A stretch of 64,000 nucleotides of DNA from Yersinia artesiana. Lineage in GTDB: Bacteria; Pseudomonadota; Gammaproteobacteria; Enterobacterales; Enterobacteriaceae. Positions 27,521-40,425 of this stretch are shown piece after piece. The notes beneath the pieces were generated by a model that saw nothing but the letters and a program-made list of their open reading frames with translations, searched no databases and was not told the DNA's origin. How positions within the stretch are numbered: the stretch's first letter is position 1; every line of letters begins with the position of its first letter. The position numbers and the translations under genes are program-made. The stretch covers positions 1 to 64,000 of the forward strand of contig NZ_CACVAD010000005.1 of the NCBI RefSeq assembly GCF_902726545.1. Reading direction: 5' to 3'.

Positions 27521-28402
27521 ATGAAAGGCATAATTCTGGCAGGTGGCTCCGGTACGAGGCTGCACCCCATCACCCGTGGTGTCTCTAAGCAACTGCTTCC
27601 CGTGTATGATAAACCGATGATTTACTATCCGCTGTCAGTACTGATGCTGGCCGGAATCCGTGACATTCTGATTATCTCTACTCCTGAAGATTTGCCGTCT
27701 TTCCAGCGCTTGCTGGGTAATGGTGATGAGTTTGGTATCAATCTGAGCTATGCCGCACAACCAAGCCCAGATGGGCTGGCACAGGCATTTATCATCGGCG
27801 AAGAATTTATCGACAATGAGCCTTGTTGTCTGGTGCTGGGTGATAATATCTACTTCGGTCAGGGCTTTAGCCCTAAATTGAAAGCCGTCGCAGCGCGTGA
27901 GCATGGCGCGACTGTCTTCGGTTATCAAGTCATGGATCCAGAGCGCTTTGGCGTGGTGGAGTTTGATGACAATTTCCGCGCGCTATCTATCGAAGAAAAA
28001 CCGACTCAGCCAAAGTCTAATTGGGCGGTGACCGGGCTTTATTTTTACGATAACCAAGTAGTTGATTTCGCGAAACAAGTTAAGCCATCTTCCCGTGGTG
28101 AGCTGGAAATAACCAGCATCAATCAGATGTATTTAGAACGCGGTGAACTGACGGTTGAATTATTGGGCCGTGGTTTTGCCTGGCTGGATACCGGCACCCA
28201 TGACAGCTTGATTGAAGCCAGCACTTTTGTGCAAACCGTTGAAAAACGGCAAGGTTTCAAAATTGCCTGTCTGGAAGAGATCTCCTGGCGCAATGGCTGG
28301 TTAGACGACGACGGTGTAAGACGTGCTGCAACGGCTTTAGCGAAAACCGGTTATGGCAAATATCTGTTGGACTTGCTCCATGCCCGTCCACGCCAATATT
28401 GA
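27521..28402 (+). CDS. rffH: Glucose-1-phosphate thymidylyltransferase
   Basis: Makes dTDP-glucose. The 293-residue product opens [16 protein letters not shown] with the nucleotidyltransferase loop, then [19 protein letters not shown], and shows [11 protein letters not shown] 27521 is the RmlA-family start; an upstream in-frame codon would add seven unlikely residues. The sequence TAGTTTCAGGAGAT containing the ribosome site is present twice in tandem upstream. Confidence 0.97.
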   Translation: MKGIILAGGSGTRLHPITRGVSKQLLPVYDKPMIYYPLSVLMLAGIRDILIISTPEDLPSFQRLLGNGDEFGINLSYAAQPSPDGLAQAFIIGEEFIDNEPCCLVLGDNIYFGQGFSPKLKAVAAREHGATVFGYQVMDPERFGVVEFDDNFRALSIEEKPTQPKSNWAVTGLYFYDNQVVDFAKQVKPSSRGELEITSINQMYLERGELTVELLGRGFAWLDTGTHDSLIEASTFVQTVEKRQGFKIACLEEISWRNGWLDDDGVRRAATALAKTGYGKYLLDLLHARPRQY

Positions 28403-29117
28403 GCCGCTGGTCTGGGAAAGTGAATTTTTCCAGCGCCAAAGTGCAAAACTTAACTTCTCCGACTCAGCCCCGCAACTTAACCCGGCTGAGTTGGATGCTT
28501 TTACCCTGACCCAAGCCAAAGTACCGACCCATCGCCTTGATCTTATTGACTCCCTCGGCCAGCTTGGTTTCAAGTTAGTTGAGGGTGAGGTTGATCTGGC
28601 CCTGTTAGTTGAGGAAAAAGATGGGGTTGGCACGGAAAATGCTTCATCTGCGCTAGATACTGGAACCTATCAACAGCGGCTGGCAACAACCGCCGATATC
28701 CCGTTATTGCGTAGTGTCGCTGCCCGAGCTTTTGCATTGAGCCGTTTTCGCGCTCCGTGGTATGACCCACAGGACAGCGGGCGCTTTTATGCATTATGGG
28801 CTGAAAAGGCCGTGTTGGGTACTTTTGACCATCAATGTTTGTTGGTGATGGATACATTTGGTCAGCCAGCGGGTTTTGTGACATTACGCGATTTGCACGA
28901 TGGCAGCGCACGTATTGGCCTGTTAGCGGTATTTCCTGATGCGCAGGGTAAAGGTATAGGTTCATTATTAATGTCGGCGGCAAAGCAGTGGTGCCAGAGT
29001 CATGGGCTACACCAGTTACGGGTAGCCACTCAGATGAGCAATATTGCTGCTTTACGTCTTTATATTCGCAGTGGTGCCTCGATTGAGAGCACCGCGTATT
29101 GGTTATGCAGGGGATGA
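28380..29117 (+). CDS. wecD: dTDP-4-amino-4,6-dideoxygalactose N-acetyltransferase
   Basis: GNAT-fold enzyme that acetylates dTDP-Fuc4N to dTDP-Fuc4NAc. ATG 28380 gives [14 protein letters not shown] and 245 residues, matching E. coli RffC/WecD in start and pattern. The C-terminal GNAT core shows [20 protein letters not shown] and [20 protein letters not shown]. It overlaps the end of rffH by 23 bp. Confidence 0.96.
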   Translation: MPVHANIEPLVWESEFFQRQSAKLNFSDSAPQLNPAELDAFTLTQAKVPTHRLDLIDSLGQLGFKLVEGEVDLALLVEEKDGVGTENASSALDTGTYQQRLATTADIPLLRSVAARAFALSRFRAPWYDPQDSGRFYALWAEKAVLGTFDHQCLLVMDTFGQPAGFVTLRDLHDGSARIGLLAVFPDAQGKGIGSLLMSAAKQWCQSHGLHQLRVATQMSNIAALRLYIRSGASIESTAYWLCRG

Positions 29118-29118
29118 A

Positions 29119-30249
29119 ATGATTCCATTTAACGCTCCACCGGTAGTCGGCACTGAACTGGGTTATATGCAGGCAGCAATCACCAGCGGCAAATTATGCG
29201 GCGATGGTGGCTTTACCCGTCGCTGCCAGCAGTGGATGGAGGAACACTTCGGTTGCCCGAAAGTCTTGCTAACGCCTTCTTGCACTGCCTCACTGGAAAT
29301 GGCTGCGTTGCTGTTGGATATCAAGCCCGGCGATGAAGTTATCATGCCAAGTTTCACTTTCGTATCGACGGCGAATGCCTTTGTACTGCGCGGTGCGAAA
29401 ATGGTGTTTGTCGATATTCGTCCAGATACTATGAATATCGATGAAACCAAGATTGAAGCCGCCATTACCGACAAAACCAAGGTTATCGTGCCGGTTCATT
29501 ATGCAGGTGTAGCTTGTGAGATGGACACCATCATGGCGCTGGCGAAAAAGCATAATTTATTTGTGGTAGAAGATGCCGCACAGGGCGTGATGTCGACTTA
29601 CAAAGGCAAAGCTCTGGGCACTATCGGCCATATTGGTTGCTTTAGCTTCCATGAAACCAAAAACTACACGGCGGGCGGTGAAGGTGGTGCGACGCTTATC
29701 AATGACAAGTCACTGATTGACCGTGCAGAAATTATCCGTGAGAAAGGCACTAACCGCAGCCAGTTCTTCCGTGGTCAGGTCGACAAATATACCTGGCGTG
29801 ATATTGGCTCCAGCTATTTGATGTCTGACTTACAAGCCGCCTATCTATGGGGTCAGTTGGAAGCAGCCGATCAAATCAACCAGCGTCGTCTGGCGCTGTG
29901 GCAGGCCTACTATGAGGCTTTCAAGCCACTGGCAGAAGCTGGACGCATAGATTTACCGGTTATTCCTGGCAATCTGGCACAAAACGCGCACATGTTTTAT
30001 ATCAAACTGCGTGATATCGAAGAGCGCTCTGCGTTTATCAGTTACTTAAAAGAAGCTGAGATCATGGCGGTATTCCACTACATTCCATTGCATGCCTGTC
30101 CGGCAGGTGAGGAGTTTGGGCGTATGGCCGGTGAAGACCGCTTCACCACCAAAGAAAGTGAACGCCTGGTGCGCTTGCCTATCTTCTATAACCTGACTGA
30201 TGTGAATCAGAGCACGGTCATTAATACTGTTCTAAGTTTCTTCGCCTGA
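29119..30249 (+). CDS. wecE: dTDP-4-amino-4,6-dideoxy-D-glucose/galactose transaminase
   Basis: PLP-dependent DegT/DnrJ/EryC1 aminotransferase that makes dTDP-Fuc4N. The 376-residue length equals E. coli Wec[14 protein letters not shown] starts 1 nt after the wecD stop. The PLP region includes VEDAAQGV and the Lys segment GCFSFHETKNYTAGGEGG. Confidence 0.97.
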   Translation: MIPFNAPPVVGTELGYMQAAITSGKLCGDGGFTRRCQQWMEEHFGCPKVLLTPSCTASLEMAALLLDIKPGDEVIMPSFTFVSTANAFVLRGAKMVFVDIRPDTMNIDETKIEAAITDKTKVIVPVHYAGVACEMDTIMALAKKHNLFVVEDAAQGVMSTYKGKALGTIGHIGCFSFHETKNYTAGGEGGATLINDKSLIDRAEIIREKGTNRSQFFRGQVDKYTWRDIGSSYLMSDLQAAYLWGQLEAADQINQRRLALWQAYYEAFKPLAEAGRIDLPVIPGNLAQNAHMFYIKLRDIEERSAFISYLKEAEIMAVFHYIPLHACPAGEEFGRMAGEDRFTTKESERLVRLPIFYNLTDVNQSTVINTVLSFFA

Positions 30250-30250
30250 T

Positions 30251-31507
30251 ATGTCTCTGGCAAAAGCATCGATTTGGACTGCTGGCTCTACGCTGATTAA
30301 GATTGGCGTAGGGCTGTTAGTGGTTAAACTGCTGGCGGTGACCTTTGGCCCTAGCGGTGTTGGGCAGGCGGGTAACTTCCGCCAGCTAATTACGGTATTA
30401 GGCGTGTTGTCTGGCGCGGGTATCTTTAACGGCATTACTAAATATGTTGCTGAATACCATCAGCAACCTGAACGTTTGCGTGCTGTGCTGGGGACTTCAT
30501 CAGCGATTGTGCTGGGGTTTTCAACCCTGCTGGCACTGGTCTTTCTGCTGGCGGCCAGGCCGGTCAGCATTGCATTATTTGGTCATGCGGATTACCAGAA
30601 TGTGGTGCGGGCGGTGGCGTTTATCCAAATGGGGATTGCCTACGCCAATCTATTCCTGGCTATTCTCAAAGGTTATCGCGATGCGATGGGGAATGCGCTG
30701 GCGGTGATTGGTGGCAGCCTGATTGGGGTGGTCGCGTACTATATTTGTTTCCGCATAGGGGGTTATCCCGGTGCGCTGGTGGGCCTGGCATTAGTTCCTG
30801 CGCTGGTGGTTATCCCTGCGGCAGCGATGCTAATTCGGCGCAAAACCATTCCGTTAAGCTATCTTAAACTTAGCTGGGACAAAGCATTAGCGAGCCATTT
30901 GGGTAAATTTACCATCATGGCGCTGATTACCTCAGTGACCTTACCGGTTGCTTATGTGATGATGCGTAACCTGCTGGCTGACCGCTATGGTTGGGATGCC
31001 GTCGGGATTTGGCAAGGGGTAAGCAGTATTTCAGATGCTTATCTACAATTTATCACAGCGTCATTTACGGTTTATCTACTGCCGACACTCTCAAGACTTA
31101 AAGCGAAAGCAGATATTTCCCGTGAAATTCTGCGCTCCCTGAAATTTGTGTTACCGGCAGTGGCGACCGCCAGTTTGATAGTCTGGTTGTTACGAGATTT
31201 CGCTATCTGGCTGCTATTTTCTCACCAATTTACGGCAATGCGCGACTTATTCGCCTGGCAGTTGGTCGGTGATGTATTGAAGGTCGGCTCCTACGTATTC
31301 GGCTATCTGGTGATTGCCAAAGCTTCTTTACGCTTTTACATTTTGACGGAAGTCAGCCAGTTCTTACTGTTGACCGGGTTTGCCCATTGGTTAATCCCAA
31401 TGAATGGCTCTTTGGGCGCGGCGCAGGCTTATATGGCGACTTATATCGTCTATTTTGCGCTCTGTAGCTGCGTATTCCTTATGTATCGTAGACATTCATC
31501 ACCGTAA
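30251..31507 (+). CDS. wzxE: Lipid III flippase WzxE
   Basis: Polytopic inner-membrane protein of the polysaccharide-transport family that flips the ECA trisaccharide lipid to the periplasmic face. The 418 residues hold about 12 hydrophobic segments. It begins MSLAKASIWTAGSTLIKIGVG, with FGPSGVGQAGNFRQL as in E. coli WzxE. It starts 1 nt after wecE. Confidence 0.96.
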   Translation: MSLAKASIWTAGSTLIKIGVGLLVVKLLAVTFGPSGVGQAGNFRQLITVLGVLSGAGIFNGITKYVAEYHQQPERLRAVLGTSSAIVLGFSTLLALVFLLAARPVSIALFGHADYQNVVRAVAFIQMGIAYANLFLAILKGYRDAMGNALAVIGGSLIGVVAYYICFRIGGYPGALVGLALVPALVVIPAAAMLIRRKTIPLSYLKLSWDKALASHLGKFTIMALITSVTLPVAYVMMRNLLADRYGWDAVGIWQGVSSISDAYLQFITASFTVYLLPTLSRLKAKADISREILRSLKFVLPAVATASLIVWLLRDFAIWLLFSHQFTAMRDLFAWQLVGDVLKVGSYVFGYLVIAKASLRFYILTEVSQFLLLTGFAHWLIPMNGSLGAAQAYMATYIVYFALCSCVFLMYRRHSSP

Positions 31508-31523
31508 ACACTCTTTACAGTAG

Positions 31524-33991
<2,468 letters not shown>

Positions 33992-33996
33992 GGGTT

Positions 33997-34758
33997 ATGA
34001 TGGAACAGAATACTGAGATTCCAAAATCTATTGATATTCCCAAATATAGTGTCCGTGGCTTCGACATCTGGGGTTTTCGAGATATGGAGCAGACGCTGGA
34101 TCATTTGCTGAGCAGTGGCCCGGTGAAAACGGGCACGTTGGTGGCAATGAACGCCGAGAAGCTGCTAAAAGCGGAAGATGATGCGGCATTACGTCAGTTG
34201 ATCACTGAGGCTGAGTATCTGTACGCTGACGGTATCAGTATGGTGCGTGCTATCCGCCGTAAATATCCGCAGGCGAAATTGTCACGAGTGGCAGGGGCTG
34301 ACTTGTGGGAAGCACTGATGCAGCGCGCGGGTCAGCAAGGGATACCGGTATTTTTAGTTGGTGGTAAACCTGATGTGTTGGCAGAAACTGAAGCCAAATT
34401 ACGTGCGCAATGGAATGTGAATCTGGTGGGTAGCCAGGACGGCTATTTCACACCAGAGCAACGCGAAGCACTGTTTGCCCGGATTGCTGCCAGTGGTGCG
34501 GCAATTGTCACTGTTGCCATGGGGTCACCTAAACAGGAAATGTTTATGCGCGATTGCCGTAAAGTCTATCCTGATGCTCTCTATATGGGGGTTGGCGGGA
34601 CTTACGACGTCTTTACCGGCCATGTTAAACGTGCGCCTAAGATATGGCAGAACATGGGGTTGGAGTGGCTCTATCGCCTTCTGGCTCAACCCAGCCGTAT
34701 TCGTCGCCAATTCAAATTGCTGAAATTTGTGGGTTATTATTATAGCGGTCGCTTGTAA
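33997..34758 (+). CDS. wecG: UDP-ManNAcA:lipid I transferase
   Basis: Adds ManNAcA to lipid I, giving ECA lipid II. The 253-residue TagA/WecG-family (GT26) protein shows [43 protein letters not shown] and [17 protein letters not shown]. The N-terminus is slightly longer than in E. coli; ATG 34000 is an equally good start. It is the last gene of the ECA cluster. Confidence 0.97.
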   Translation: MMEQNTEIPKSIDIPKYSVRGFDIWGFRDMEQTLDHLLSSGPVKTGTLVAMNAEKLLKAEDDAALRQLITEAEYLYADGISMVRAIRRKYPQAKLSRVAGADLWEALMQRAGQQGIPVFLVGGKPDVLAETEAKLRAQWNVNLVGSQDGYFTPEQREALFARIAASGAAIVTVAMGSPKQEMFMRDCRKVYPDALYMGVGGTYDVFTGHVKRAPKIWQNMGLEWLYRLLAQPSRIRRQFKLLKFVGYYYSGRL

Positions 34759-35105
34759 TAACCTTCTTAGTGTCGGGGTCGATAAGGCCCTGATGCTATG
34801 AAACTTCATCTATCCATTCCCCTTATTAATATCACCACTCCTTAATTCCATTATGGAATCAATTTAATTATATTTATTCCATAAAGTTTTAGTTTCTTGT
34901 TTGCTTATCTGACTCAGATACGGAACGATACCGGCCGGTTACGGTTCTGTGGTGCGCGCAGCGTTTTTCTATGGGCCGTTTTCCTATTCTTTAATCTGTA
35001 TTAATAATTAAGCTAAATATTTCATTTGGTCGTTAATCTTATATTGAATAACAACAACAACCGGGGCATCCGGAGCAGACACACCAGTCGGTTTATAGAG
35101 GATAT
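34759..35105 (+). other. Spacer between wecG and yifK
   Basis: 347 bp, AT-rich, without a gene. It contains the dyad ATTCCA-TTA-TGGAAT (34845-34859) and ACCGGCCGGT near 34931. No terminator with a T-tract is evident after wecG. The second half is presumably the yifK promoter and leader. Confidence 0.5.
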
Positions 35106-36497
35106 ATGGCAGACAACGAAGAGAAGAAAGGATTACACCGTGGGCTGGAAGCCCGGCATATCGAACTGATAGCGCTGGGCGGTACTATTGGAGTTGGGTT
35201 ATTTATGGGCTCCGCCAGTACATTAAAATGGGCTGGGCCATCGGTATTACTGGCTTATATCATTGCCGGTTTGTTTGTATTTTTCATTATGCGCTCCATG
35301 GGCGAAATGCTCTATCTGGAGCCGGTTGCAGGCTCTTTTGCCGTTTATGCCCATAAATATCTCAGCCCCTATTTTGGCTACCTGACGGCTTGGGGTTATT
35401 GGTTTATGTGGATAGCGGTGGGAATATCTGAAATTACCGCGATTGGTGTATATGTCCAGTTTTGGTTCCCGGAAATCCCCCAATGGTTACCGGCTATTGC
35501 TGGGGTGGCGATAGTTGCACTGGCTAACCTCGCGGCGGTCAGGCTGTATGGCGAGCTGGAATTTTGGTTTGCGATGATCAAAGTAACCACCATCATTGTG
35601 ATGATTTTGGTGGGGTTAGGGGTTATTTTCTTCGGTTTTGGTAATCATGGCCAACCTATCGGTTTTGATAACCTGACGGCCCATGGCGGTTTCTTCGCTG
35701 GAGGCTGGAAAGGCTTTATGTTTGCGCTGTGTATTGTGGTGGCGTCTTACCAGGGGGTCGAATTAGTCGGAATTACGGCTGGCGAAGCCAGAAATCCTCA
35801 GGTCACACTAAAGCGTGCTATCAATAATATCCTTTGGCGCATTCTGATTTTCTATGTCGGGGCGATTTTCGTGATTGTCACAATCTTCCCGTGGGACGGT
35901 ATTGGCACTGGGGGCAGCCCGTTTGTACTGACCTTTGCCAAGATAGGAATAGTTTCAGCCGCAGGGATTATCAACTTTGTCGTGCTCACAGCGGCGCTGT
36001 CGGGTTGTAACAGTGGCATGTATAGCGGTGGGCGTATGCTATATGCCTTAGCGAAGAACCGTCAGTTACCCGCTTGCTTGACCAAGCTGTCGGCCAGCGG
36101 TGTTCCGGTTTATTGCATTGCCGTCACCATTTTATGTTTGATGGTGGGTTCTAGCCTTAACTACATCATTCCCAATCCACAGCAGGTGTTTGTGTATGTT
36201 TACAGTGCCAGTGTGCTGCCGGGCATGGTGCCGTGGTTTGTGGTGTTGGTGAGCCAGCTACGTTTCCGTCAGGCGCATGTTGAGGCACTGAAACAGCATC
36301 CATTTAAATCCATCATGTTCCCCTATGTAAACTACCTCACCATCGCTTTCCTGATTTGTGTGCTGGTGGGAATGGGGCTTAACCCGGATACCCGGTTATC
36401 TTTGTTGGTTGGGGTGATTTTCCTTGGCTTAGTGACCGCCTGCTATTTTTGCCTGGGAATGCATAAAAAGGTAGCAGTCGAAATTAAACGGCTATAA
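35106..36497 (+). CDS. yifK: Amino-acid permease YifK/ThrP
   Basis: Inner-membrane amino acid-polyamine-organocation transporter; in E. coli and Salmonella YifK is a threonine/serine-proton symporter (ThrP). The 463-residue product has 12 TM segments and starts [20 protein letters not shown] with the family motif [15 protein letters not shown]. It lies between wecG and the tRNA cluster, as in E. coli. Confidence 0.95.
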   Translation: MADNEEKKGLHRGLEARHIELIALGGTIGVGLFMGSASTLKWAGPSVLLAYIIAGLFVFFIMRSMGEMLYLEPVAGSFAVYAHKYLSPYFGYLTAWGYWFMWIAVGISEITAIGVYVQFWFPEIPQWLPAIAGVAIVALANLAAVRLYGELEFWFAMIKVTTIIVMILVGLGVIFFGFGNHGQPIGFDNLTAHGGFFAGGWKGFMFALCIVVASYQGVELVGITAGEARNPQVTLKRAINNILWRILIFYVGAIFVIVTIFPWDGIGTGGSPFVLTFAKIGIVSAAGIINFVVLTAALSGCNSGMYSGGRMLYALAKNRQLPACLTKLSASGVPVYCIAVTILCLMVGSSLNYIIPNPQQVFVYVYSASVLPGMVPWFVVLVSQLRFRQAHVEALKQHPFKSIMFPYVNYLTIAFLICVLVGMGLNPDTRLSLLVGVIFLGLVTACYFCLGMHKKVAVEIKRL

Positions 36498-36645
36498 AAC
36501 CAGCGAACAAGGCGGGGTGAGGGCTATCAATGGCTGACTTTTGCGGCAGAGTGTGCAAAGCGTAAGCAAACACACCATTTCTTCTAAAAAAGCACTAGAC
36601 AGCCAAGTATTAAAACCGTAGTATCCTCACCCGCAACGGCGCTAA

Positions 36646-36722
<77 letters not shown>

Positions 36723-36804
36723 TTAATTTTGTGTGCAAGAGCTGCGGTGGTAAGATTGCCGCGTACGACGAAGTCGAAGTAGGCTGTAAGTAGTAGGAAG
36801 TTAT

Positions 36805-36881
36805 GGTGGCTATAGCTCAGTTGGTAGAGCCCTGGATTGTGATTCCAGTTGTCGTGGGTTCGAGCCCCATTAGCCACCCCA
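36805..36881 (+). tRNA. hisR: tRNA-His (GTG)
   Basis: Begins with the extra G typical of tRNA-His (GGTGGCTATAG), anticodon GTG in GATTGTGATTC, T-arm GGTTCGAGCCC and encoded CCA. Confidence 0.98.
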
Positions 36882-36896
36882 AATTTTGTGGAACAT

Positions 36897-36983
36897 GCGA
36901 TGGTGGCGGAATTGGTAGACGCGCTAGCTTCAGGTGTTAGTGTCCTTACGGACGTGAGGGTTCAAGTCCCTCCCTTCGCACCA
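36897..36983 (+). tRNA. leuT: tRNA-Leu (CAG)
   Basis: 87 nt with a long variable arm (TGTCCTTACGGACG), anticodon CAG in CTTCAGGTG, acceptor GCGATGG/TCCCTTCGC-type and encoded CCA. Confidence 0.96.
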
Positions 36984-37058
36984 CACAAAACATGTAGATT
37001 TTATTAAGATTTACATGGACATAGGTCGAAAGACCATGTAGAGTGAGCAGTACGAAAT

Positions 37059-37135
37059 CGGCGAGTAGCGCAGCTTGGTAGCGCAACTGGTTTGGGACCA
37101 GTGGGTCGGAGGTTCGAATCCTCTCTCGCCGACCA
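37059..37135 (+). tRNA. proM: tRNA-Pro (TGG)
   Basis: 77 nt, acceptor CGGCGAG paired to CTCGCCG, anticodon TGG in GGTTTGGGACC, T-arm GGTTCGAATCC and CCA. A terminator follows. Confidence 0.98.
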
Positions 37136-37145
37136 ATTTCAGAAG

Positions 37146-37171
37146 AAACCCCGCAATGCGGGGTTTTTTTT
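37146..37171 (+). terminator. tRNA operon terminator
   Basis: ACCCCGC and GCGGGGT form a stem over a short loop, followed by eight T residues, directly after tRNA-Pro. Confidence 0.92.
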
Positions 37172-37640
37172 CGTCTGTACTTTGCCTCAGCCTTGTTCGC
37201 ATCAAATCGATTTCCCTCTTCTCCCTCTCATATCATCTTTATTCTGCTACCCACTGCTTATCCGTCCGACTTACATAAGAAACCGTTGTTGGCGCTCTTT
37301 GATCAAATTTGTCTTATGGCAGGAGCCGCCCTTTTCTTTATGAGGTGAAGAGCAAGGTGTTGGTTTTTTGCGACAAAAGTTGAATGCCTTGTCTCTAAAT
37401 GGAGACGCGTAACCTAATGATAAATATATAGAAAAAAAATGGCAGTTTATACCGTCGTTTTGTAGCGACAGATCACCATGGTGGAGTGGAGCCCAGTATA
37501 GTGAAAGAGAGGTTTCGCAGGATAAATCAGTTATAAAATAAAGTTATTACTTATCAGTAAATTATAAATTTATTTATGGATGTTCGGGTAAAGGTTCGAC
37601 CTGTTATGAAACTTGGCACGCTAACTGCATTATCTACTAT
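37172..37640 (+). promoter_or_regulatory. glmZ upstream control region with GlrR-like sites
   Basis: No protein gene is seen. Three near-matches to the GlrR site TGTC-N10-GACA occur: TGTT-N10-GACA at 37358-37375, TGTC-N10-GACG at 37390-37407 (the first T falls at 37390), and CGTC-N10-GACA at 37453-37470. They lie about 140-260 bp upstream of the sigma-54 promoter, the expected range for an enhancer-binding protein. The AT-rich stretch 37500-37580 could bend with IHF. Confidence 0.65.
37614..37630 (+). promoter_or_regulatory. Sigma-54 promoter of glmZ
   Basis: TGGCACG, four bases, CTGCA: the -24 GG (37615-37616) and -12 GC (37627-37628) are ten bases apart, as sigma-54 requires. The predicted start is 37641, exactly the 5' end of GlmZ homology. 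Confidence 0.88.
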
Positions 37641-37864
37641 GTAGATGCTCATCCCACTTATTATGACAGCCTGGTTTTTATAGCCAATTTAGCTTCATAA
37701 ACCCAGGGATGATGCAGAGCCGATTTTAGGGTGCCTATTGTCCATGTAAACGATGTTGAATATCTTCATCACATACCGGGCATAACGTTGAGTGAGGCAC
37801 CGACATTGTTGTCTGTAGACCTGAAAATTTCAGACGCTTGCCCTTATCGGCAAGCGTTTTTTTT
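37641..37864 (+). ncRNA. glmZ: Small RNA GlmZ
   Basis: Hfq-dependent small RNA that activates glmS (glucosamine-6-phosphate synthase) translation and is controlled by RapZ and the decoy GlmY. The 5' end GTAGATGCTCAT, the GATGCAGAGCCG block, the ACGTTGAGTGAGGCACC block and the position next to hemY match E. coli GlmZ. It ends in a strong terminator: ACGCTTGCC paired with GGCAAGCGT, then eight T residues (37834-37864). Confidence 0.93.
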
Positions 37865-37867
37865 GCA

Positions 37868-37930
37868 TACCCTTCGTACCTGAAGCTACAGGGGGGTAGC
37901 TGCACGCACTTACCCGAATCAGGGGTAAAG
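37868..37930. repeat. ERIC-like repeat fragment
   Basis: CTTCGTACCTGAAGCTACAG through ACTTACCCGAATCAGGGG resembles the left half of the ERIC-like element at 56123-56244. The right half is missing. The following 140 bp up to hemY hold no gene that I can support. Confidence 0.5.
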
Positions 37931-38069
37931 AAAAGGCCCCAGAAGGAGCCTCAGACTGCTGACAAAGCCAAATGAAGGGGAGTCGTGCCGTTGGGGTCGT
38001 AGTGGCGTGAGCCACCGAAGTACCCCTAGGTGCGGTAAACCCTTCACTCACTGAGCTACTCGCGTACCA

Positions 38070-39269
38070 TCAAAGTGACTCGCCATTCTGTCGCAATGTG
38101 AGTAATAACCCCTCGCGGCGAGCCTGAGCAGCATCTTCAGGGCGGTGTAACTTATCCAAAGCATCAGCCAGCCATGCATAATCATAGCCATCTGGGCGCT
38201 GCGCAAGTGCGGCTTTAAAGGCCTCACTGGCTTTCTCCCATTCGCCGTGTTTCAGCATCAACTGACCCAAAGTGCTATTAAGCAATGGTGTGGCTCCGTG
38301 CTGTTTGATGTGCTGGCGTAATGATTTTTCTAGTGGCTCTGGGTTGCCGGACTTCAAGCGCGGGATCAGCAACACCAGCCGTTCATCATACTGGCGTTTC
38401 AGGCCATCCAAAATGATCTGCTGGGCCACATCGCTATCATCACATTCAATCAGATGCTCGACCAAGGCGACTTGCAGTGGGATCTCATTGCGTACTTTGC
38501 GGCTTTGATCTTTCCACCAGCGTTTCAGGCCATCACTTCCTTCCTCTGCCATACACTGATTCATCATGCCAATATAAGCTTGCTGTTCCAGCGCGGCGAT
38601 TTCCTCGGCGGTGTGCACCTGTACTTTGTTCATTGCCGGTAAAATTTCCAGTAATGAACTGTAAGCACCGGAACGGAGGTAAGCCTGCTCAGCCAGACGT
38701 AACACCTCCGGATGGCGTGGTGCTTGATCCAGGAGCCGATCAACACCATGACGTGCGGCATGAACATGCCCTTGTGCGAGTTGAATCCGCACCCGGGTAA
38801 TATCGACCGGTAATTGATCGGTATCAGCCACTTCCGCAGCTCGTTCCAGATACTGATTAGTGCGGAATTCATCGCCGCGTTGCTGGGCCGCTTCCGCCGC
38901 CAGTAGGTAGTTCACCATCGGCTGTTCGGCGTGATCGGCATTGCGAGTCAATAACTTCTCAACTTGCTTGAAATCACCTTCAGCCAATTTGATCAGCGCC
39001 GCTTTGGTTTGCTTACGGGCACGAGTGCGTTTGCGGCCAAGGAACCAGCCACGGGTACGTGCGCCGGTACGGAAAATACGGCGTAATATCCATTCCACTA
39101 TCAGGAATGCCACCAACACCAAGACCAACATAATGACCAAACCGGTCACACTGGTTTCGACGTTATAGTTGTCAGTTTGGATCAATACATAACCCTGATG
39201 ACCGGCCAGCATGGGGCCAAGGACGATCCCGGCGGTCAGAATGAGGAATAACAGTAATACTCGCAGCAT
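38070..39269 (-). CDS. hemY: HemY, TPR-containing inner-membrane protein
   Basis: The enterobacterial HemY, unrelated to the protoporphyrinogen oxidase of that name, is thought to assist heme synthesis. The 399-residue product has two N-terminal TM helices (about 1-20 and 43-62), then a long tetratricopeptide-type helical domain facing the periplasm. It follows hemX by 2 bp and is the last gene of hemCDXY. Confidence 0.94.
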   Translation of the reverse strand: MLRVLLLFLILTAGIVLGPMLAGHQGYVLIQTDNYNVETSVTGLVIMLVLVLVAFLIVEWILRRIFRTGARTRGWFLGRKRTRARKQTKAALIKLAEGDFKQVEKLLTRNADHAEQPMVNYLLAAEAAQQRGDEFRTNQYLERAAEVADTDQLPVDITRVRIQLAQGHVHAARHGVDRLLDQAPRHPEVLRLAEQAYLRSGAYSSLLEILPAMNKVQVHTAEEIAALEQQAYIGMMNQCMAEEGSDGLKRWWKDQSRKVRNEIPLQVALVEHLIECDDSDVAQQIILDGLKRQYDERLVLLIPRLKSGNPEPLEKSLRQHIKQHGATPLLNSTLGQLMLKHGEWEKASEAFKAALAQRPDGYDYAWLADALDKLHRPEDAAQARREGLLLTLRQNGESL

Positions 39270-39271
39270 AC

Positions 39272-40396
39272 TTATTCCCCCTGAGCGGCAACTGGCGCTT
39301 GTGTCAGTAAGTTACGAACCCGGGTTTGCATCAATTTTTCCAGCATCGGCTGGCTCTTCAATTGATCTGGCACGTCCATTGAAATTGACTGCTGACTCAG
39401 GTTCTCCAATTCATCCAGAAACGCCTTGGTATTCGGATCATTCACATCAAAATAGGCGCGAACCCAGGTAGAGATCGTCTCTAGCGACTGTTTATACACT
39501 TCATCTTGATGGCGAGGTACTGCCTGAGCAGCGACCAGCAAGCGGGAACGGATATTTTCACGTAAATAAACGTCCTGATTGGGGGCCAGCAGTGGCTCCG
39601 CGCTACTATCGCGGCGGCGGATAGTGATAAAATCTGACATAAAGCTATTCCAGCTTTTGGTCAGATTCTGACGCCATTCGGCTAATGAGCTGGACAGTTC
39701 ATCGCTATTAGCATCCATCGGTGAATCATCAATATTGTTATCGGCGAGACGCAGGTTATCGACCTGATTCGACAATTGATTCAATTTGAGAATAATACCG
39801 TCGAAATCGACCTGAGTGACTGCCGAAAGAGTGCTGATATCTTCGGTTAAGGCCCGGCGCACGTCGATAAGGCTTGGGTCATTCATATCGGCCAGACTGG
39901 CATCGGCACTTTTCAGTAATGTCGCCGCGGTGGTGACATCCTGATCGCTCCAAAGCTTACGCCCTGCCATTTTCACCAGAAAATCTGCCTGCGCCAGTAA
40001 CCAGGTTTTAGCATCACTTCCTGAAATCGTCGCGACTTTTTCCTGCAACTCATTTAGTTGGCGCGTCAGTGAGGTTTGTTGGCGGTCAGCCGCCTCCAGC
40101 GCTTTGCCTTGCTGTTGCAATAATGACTCAAGCTGTTGTTTTTCCTGCAACTGGCTCTGTTTCAATTCGGCTAACTGATCTTGCAGCGCACTATTTGCTG
40201 CTGCTTGTAACTGAGCCTGCTGGTGTCCGTGATAATAAAGCCCGGCACCTAGCGCGATAGCCAGTGCAATAGCAATGGCACCCAGAATTGGGCCGGTTTT
40301 TTTCTCCCGGCGGGCTTCTGGTTCTGGCTGTTGGTGCCTCTCAGCCGCGGTGGTTGTCTCTTCCACTGGTGCGGATGGGGTATTTTGTTCCGTCAT
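39272..40396 (-). CDS. hemX: HemX, uroporphyrinogen III C-methyltransferase-like membrane protein
   Basis: Membrane protein of the hem operon with no proven catalysis; the methyltransferase name is historical. The start [10 protein letters not shown] at 40396 matches E. coli HemX; an ATG three codons earlier (40405) is possible. Of its 374 residues, about 1-35 are charged and Pro-rich, then comes one TM helix ([19 protein letters not shown]), then a long coiled coil rich in Gln/Leu (about 60-120) and conserved [27 protein letters not shown]-type helical region. Confidence 0.93.
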   Translation of the reverse strand: MTEQNTPSAPVEETTTAAERHQQPEPEARREKKTGPILGAIAIALAIALGAGLYYHGHQQAQLQAAANSALQDQLAELKQSQLQEKQQLESLLQQQGKALEAADRQQTSLTRQLNELQEKVATISGSDAKTWLLAQADFLVKMAGRKLWSDQDVTTAATLLKSADASLADMNDPSLIDVRRALTEDISTLSAVTQVDFDGIILKLNQLSNQVDNLRLADNNIDDSPMDANSDELSSSLAEWRQNLTKSWNSFMSDFITIRRRDSSAEPLLAPNQDVYLRENIRSRLLVAAQAVPRHQDEVYKQSLETISTWVRAYFDVNDPNTKAFLDELENLSQQSISMDVPDQLKSQPMLEKLMQTRVRNLLTQAPVAAQGE

Positions 40397-40425
40397 ATTG
40401 GGCATCCCATAGTCAGGTTTCAGGT

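Noticed and set aside
37075-37343. Open frames across tRNA-Pro and its terminator
   Set aside because: They read through a tRNA and a terminator; not plausible proteins.
37830-38051. Open frame on the minus strand beside hemY
   Set aside because: It covers the GlmZ terminator and a repeat fragment and shows no protein-like pattern.
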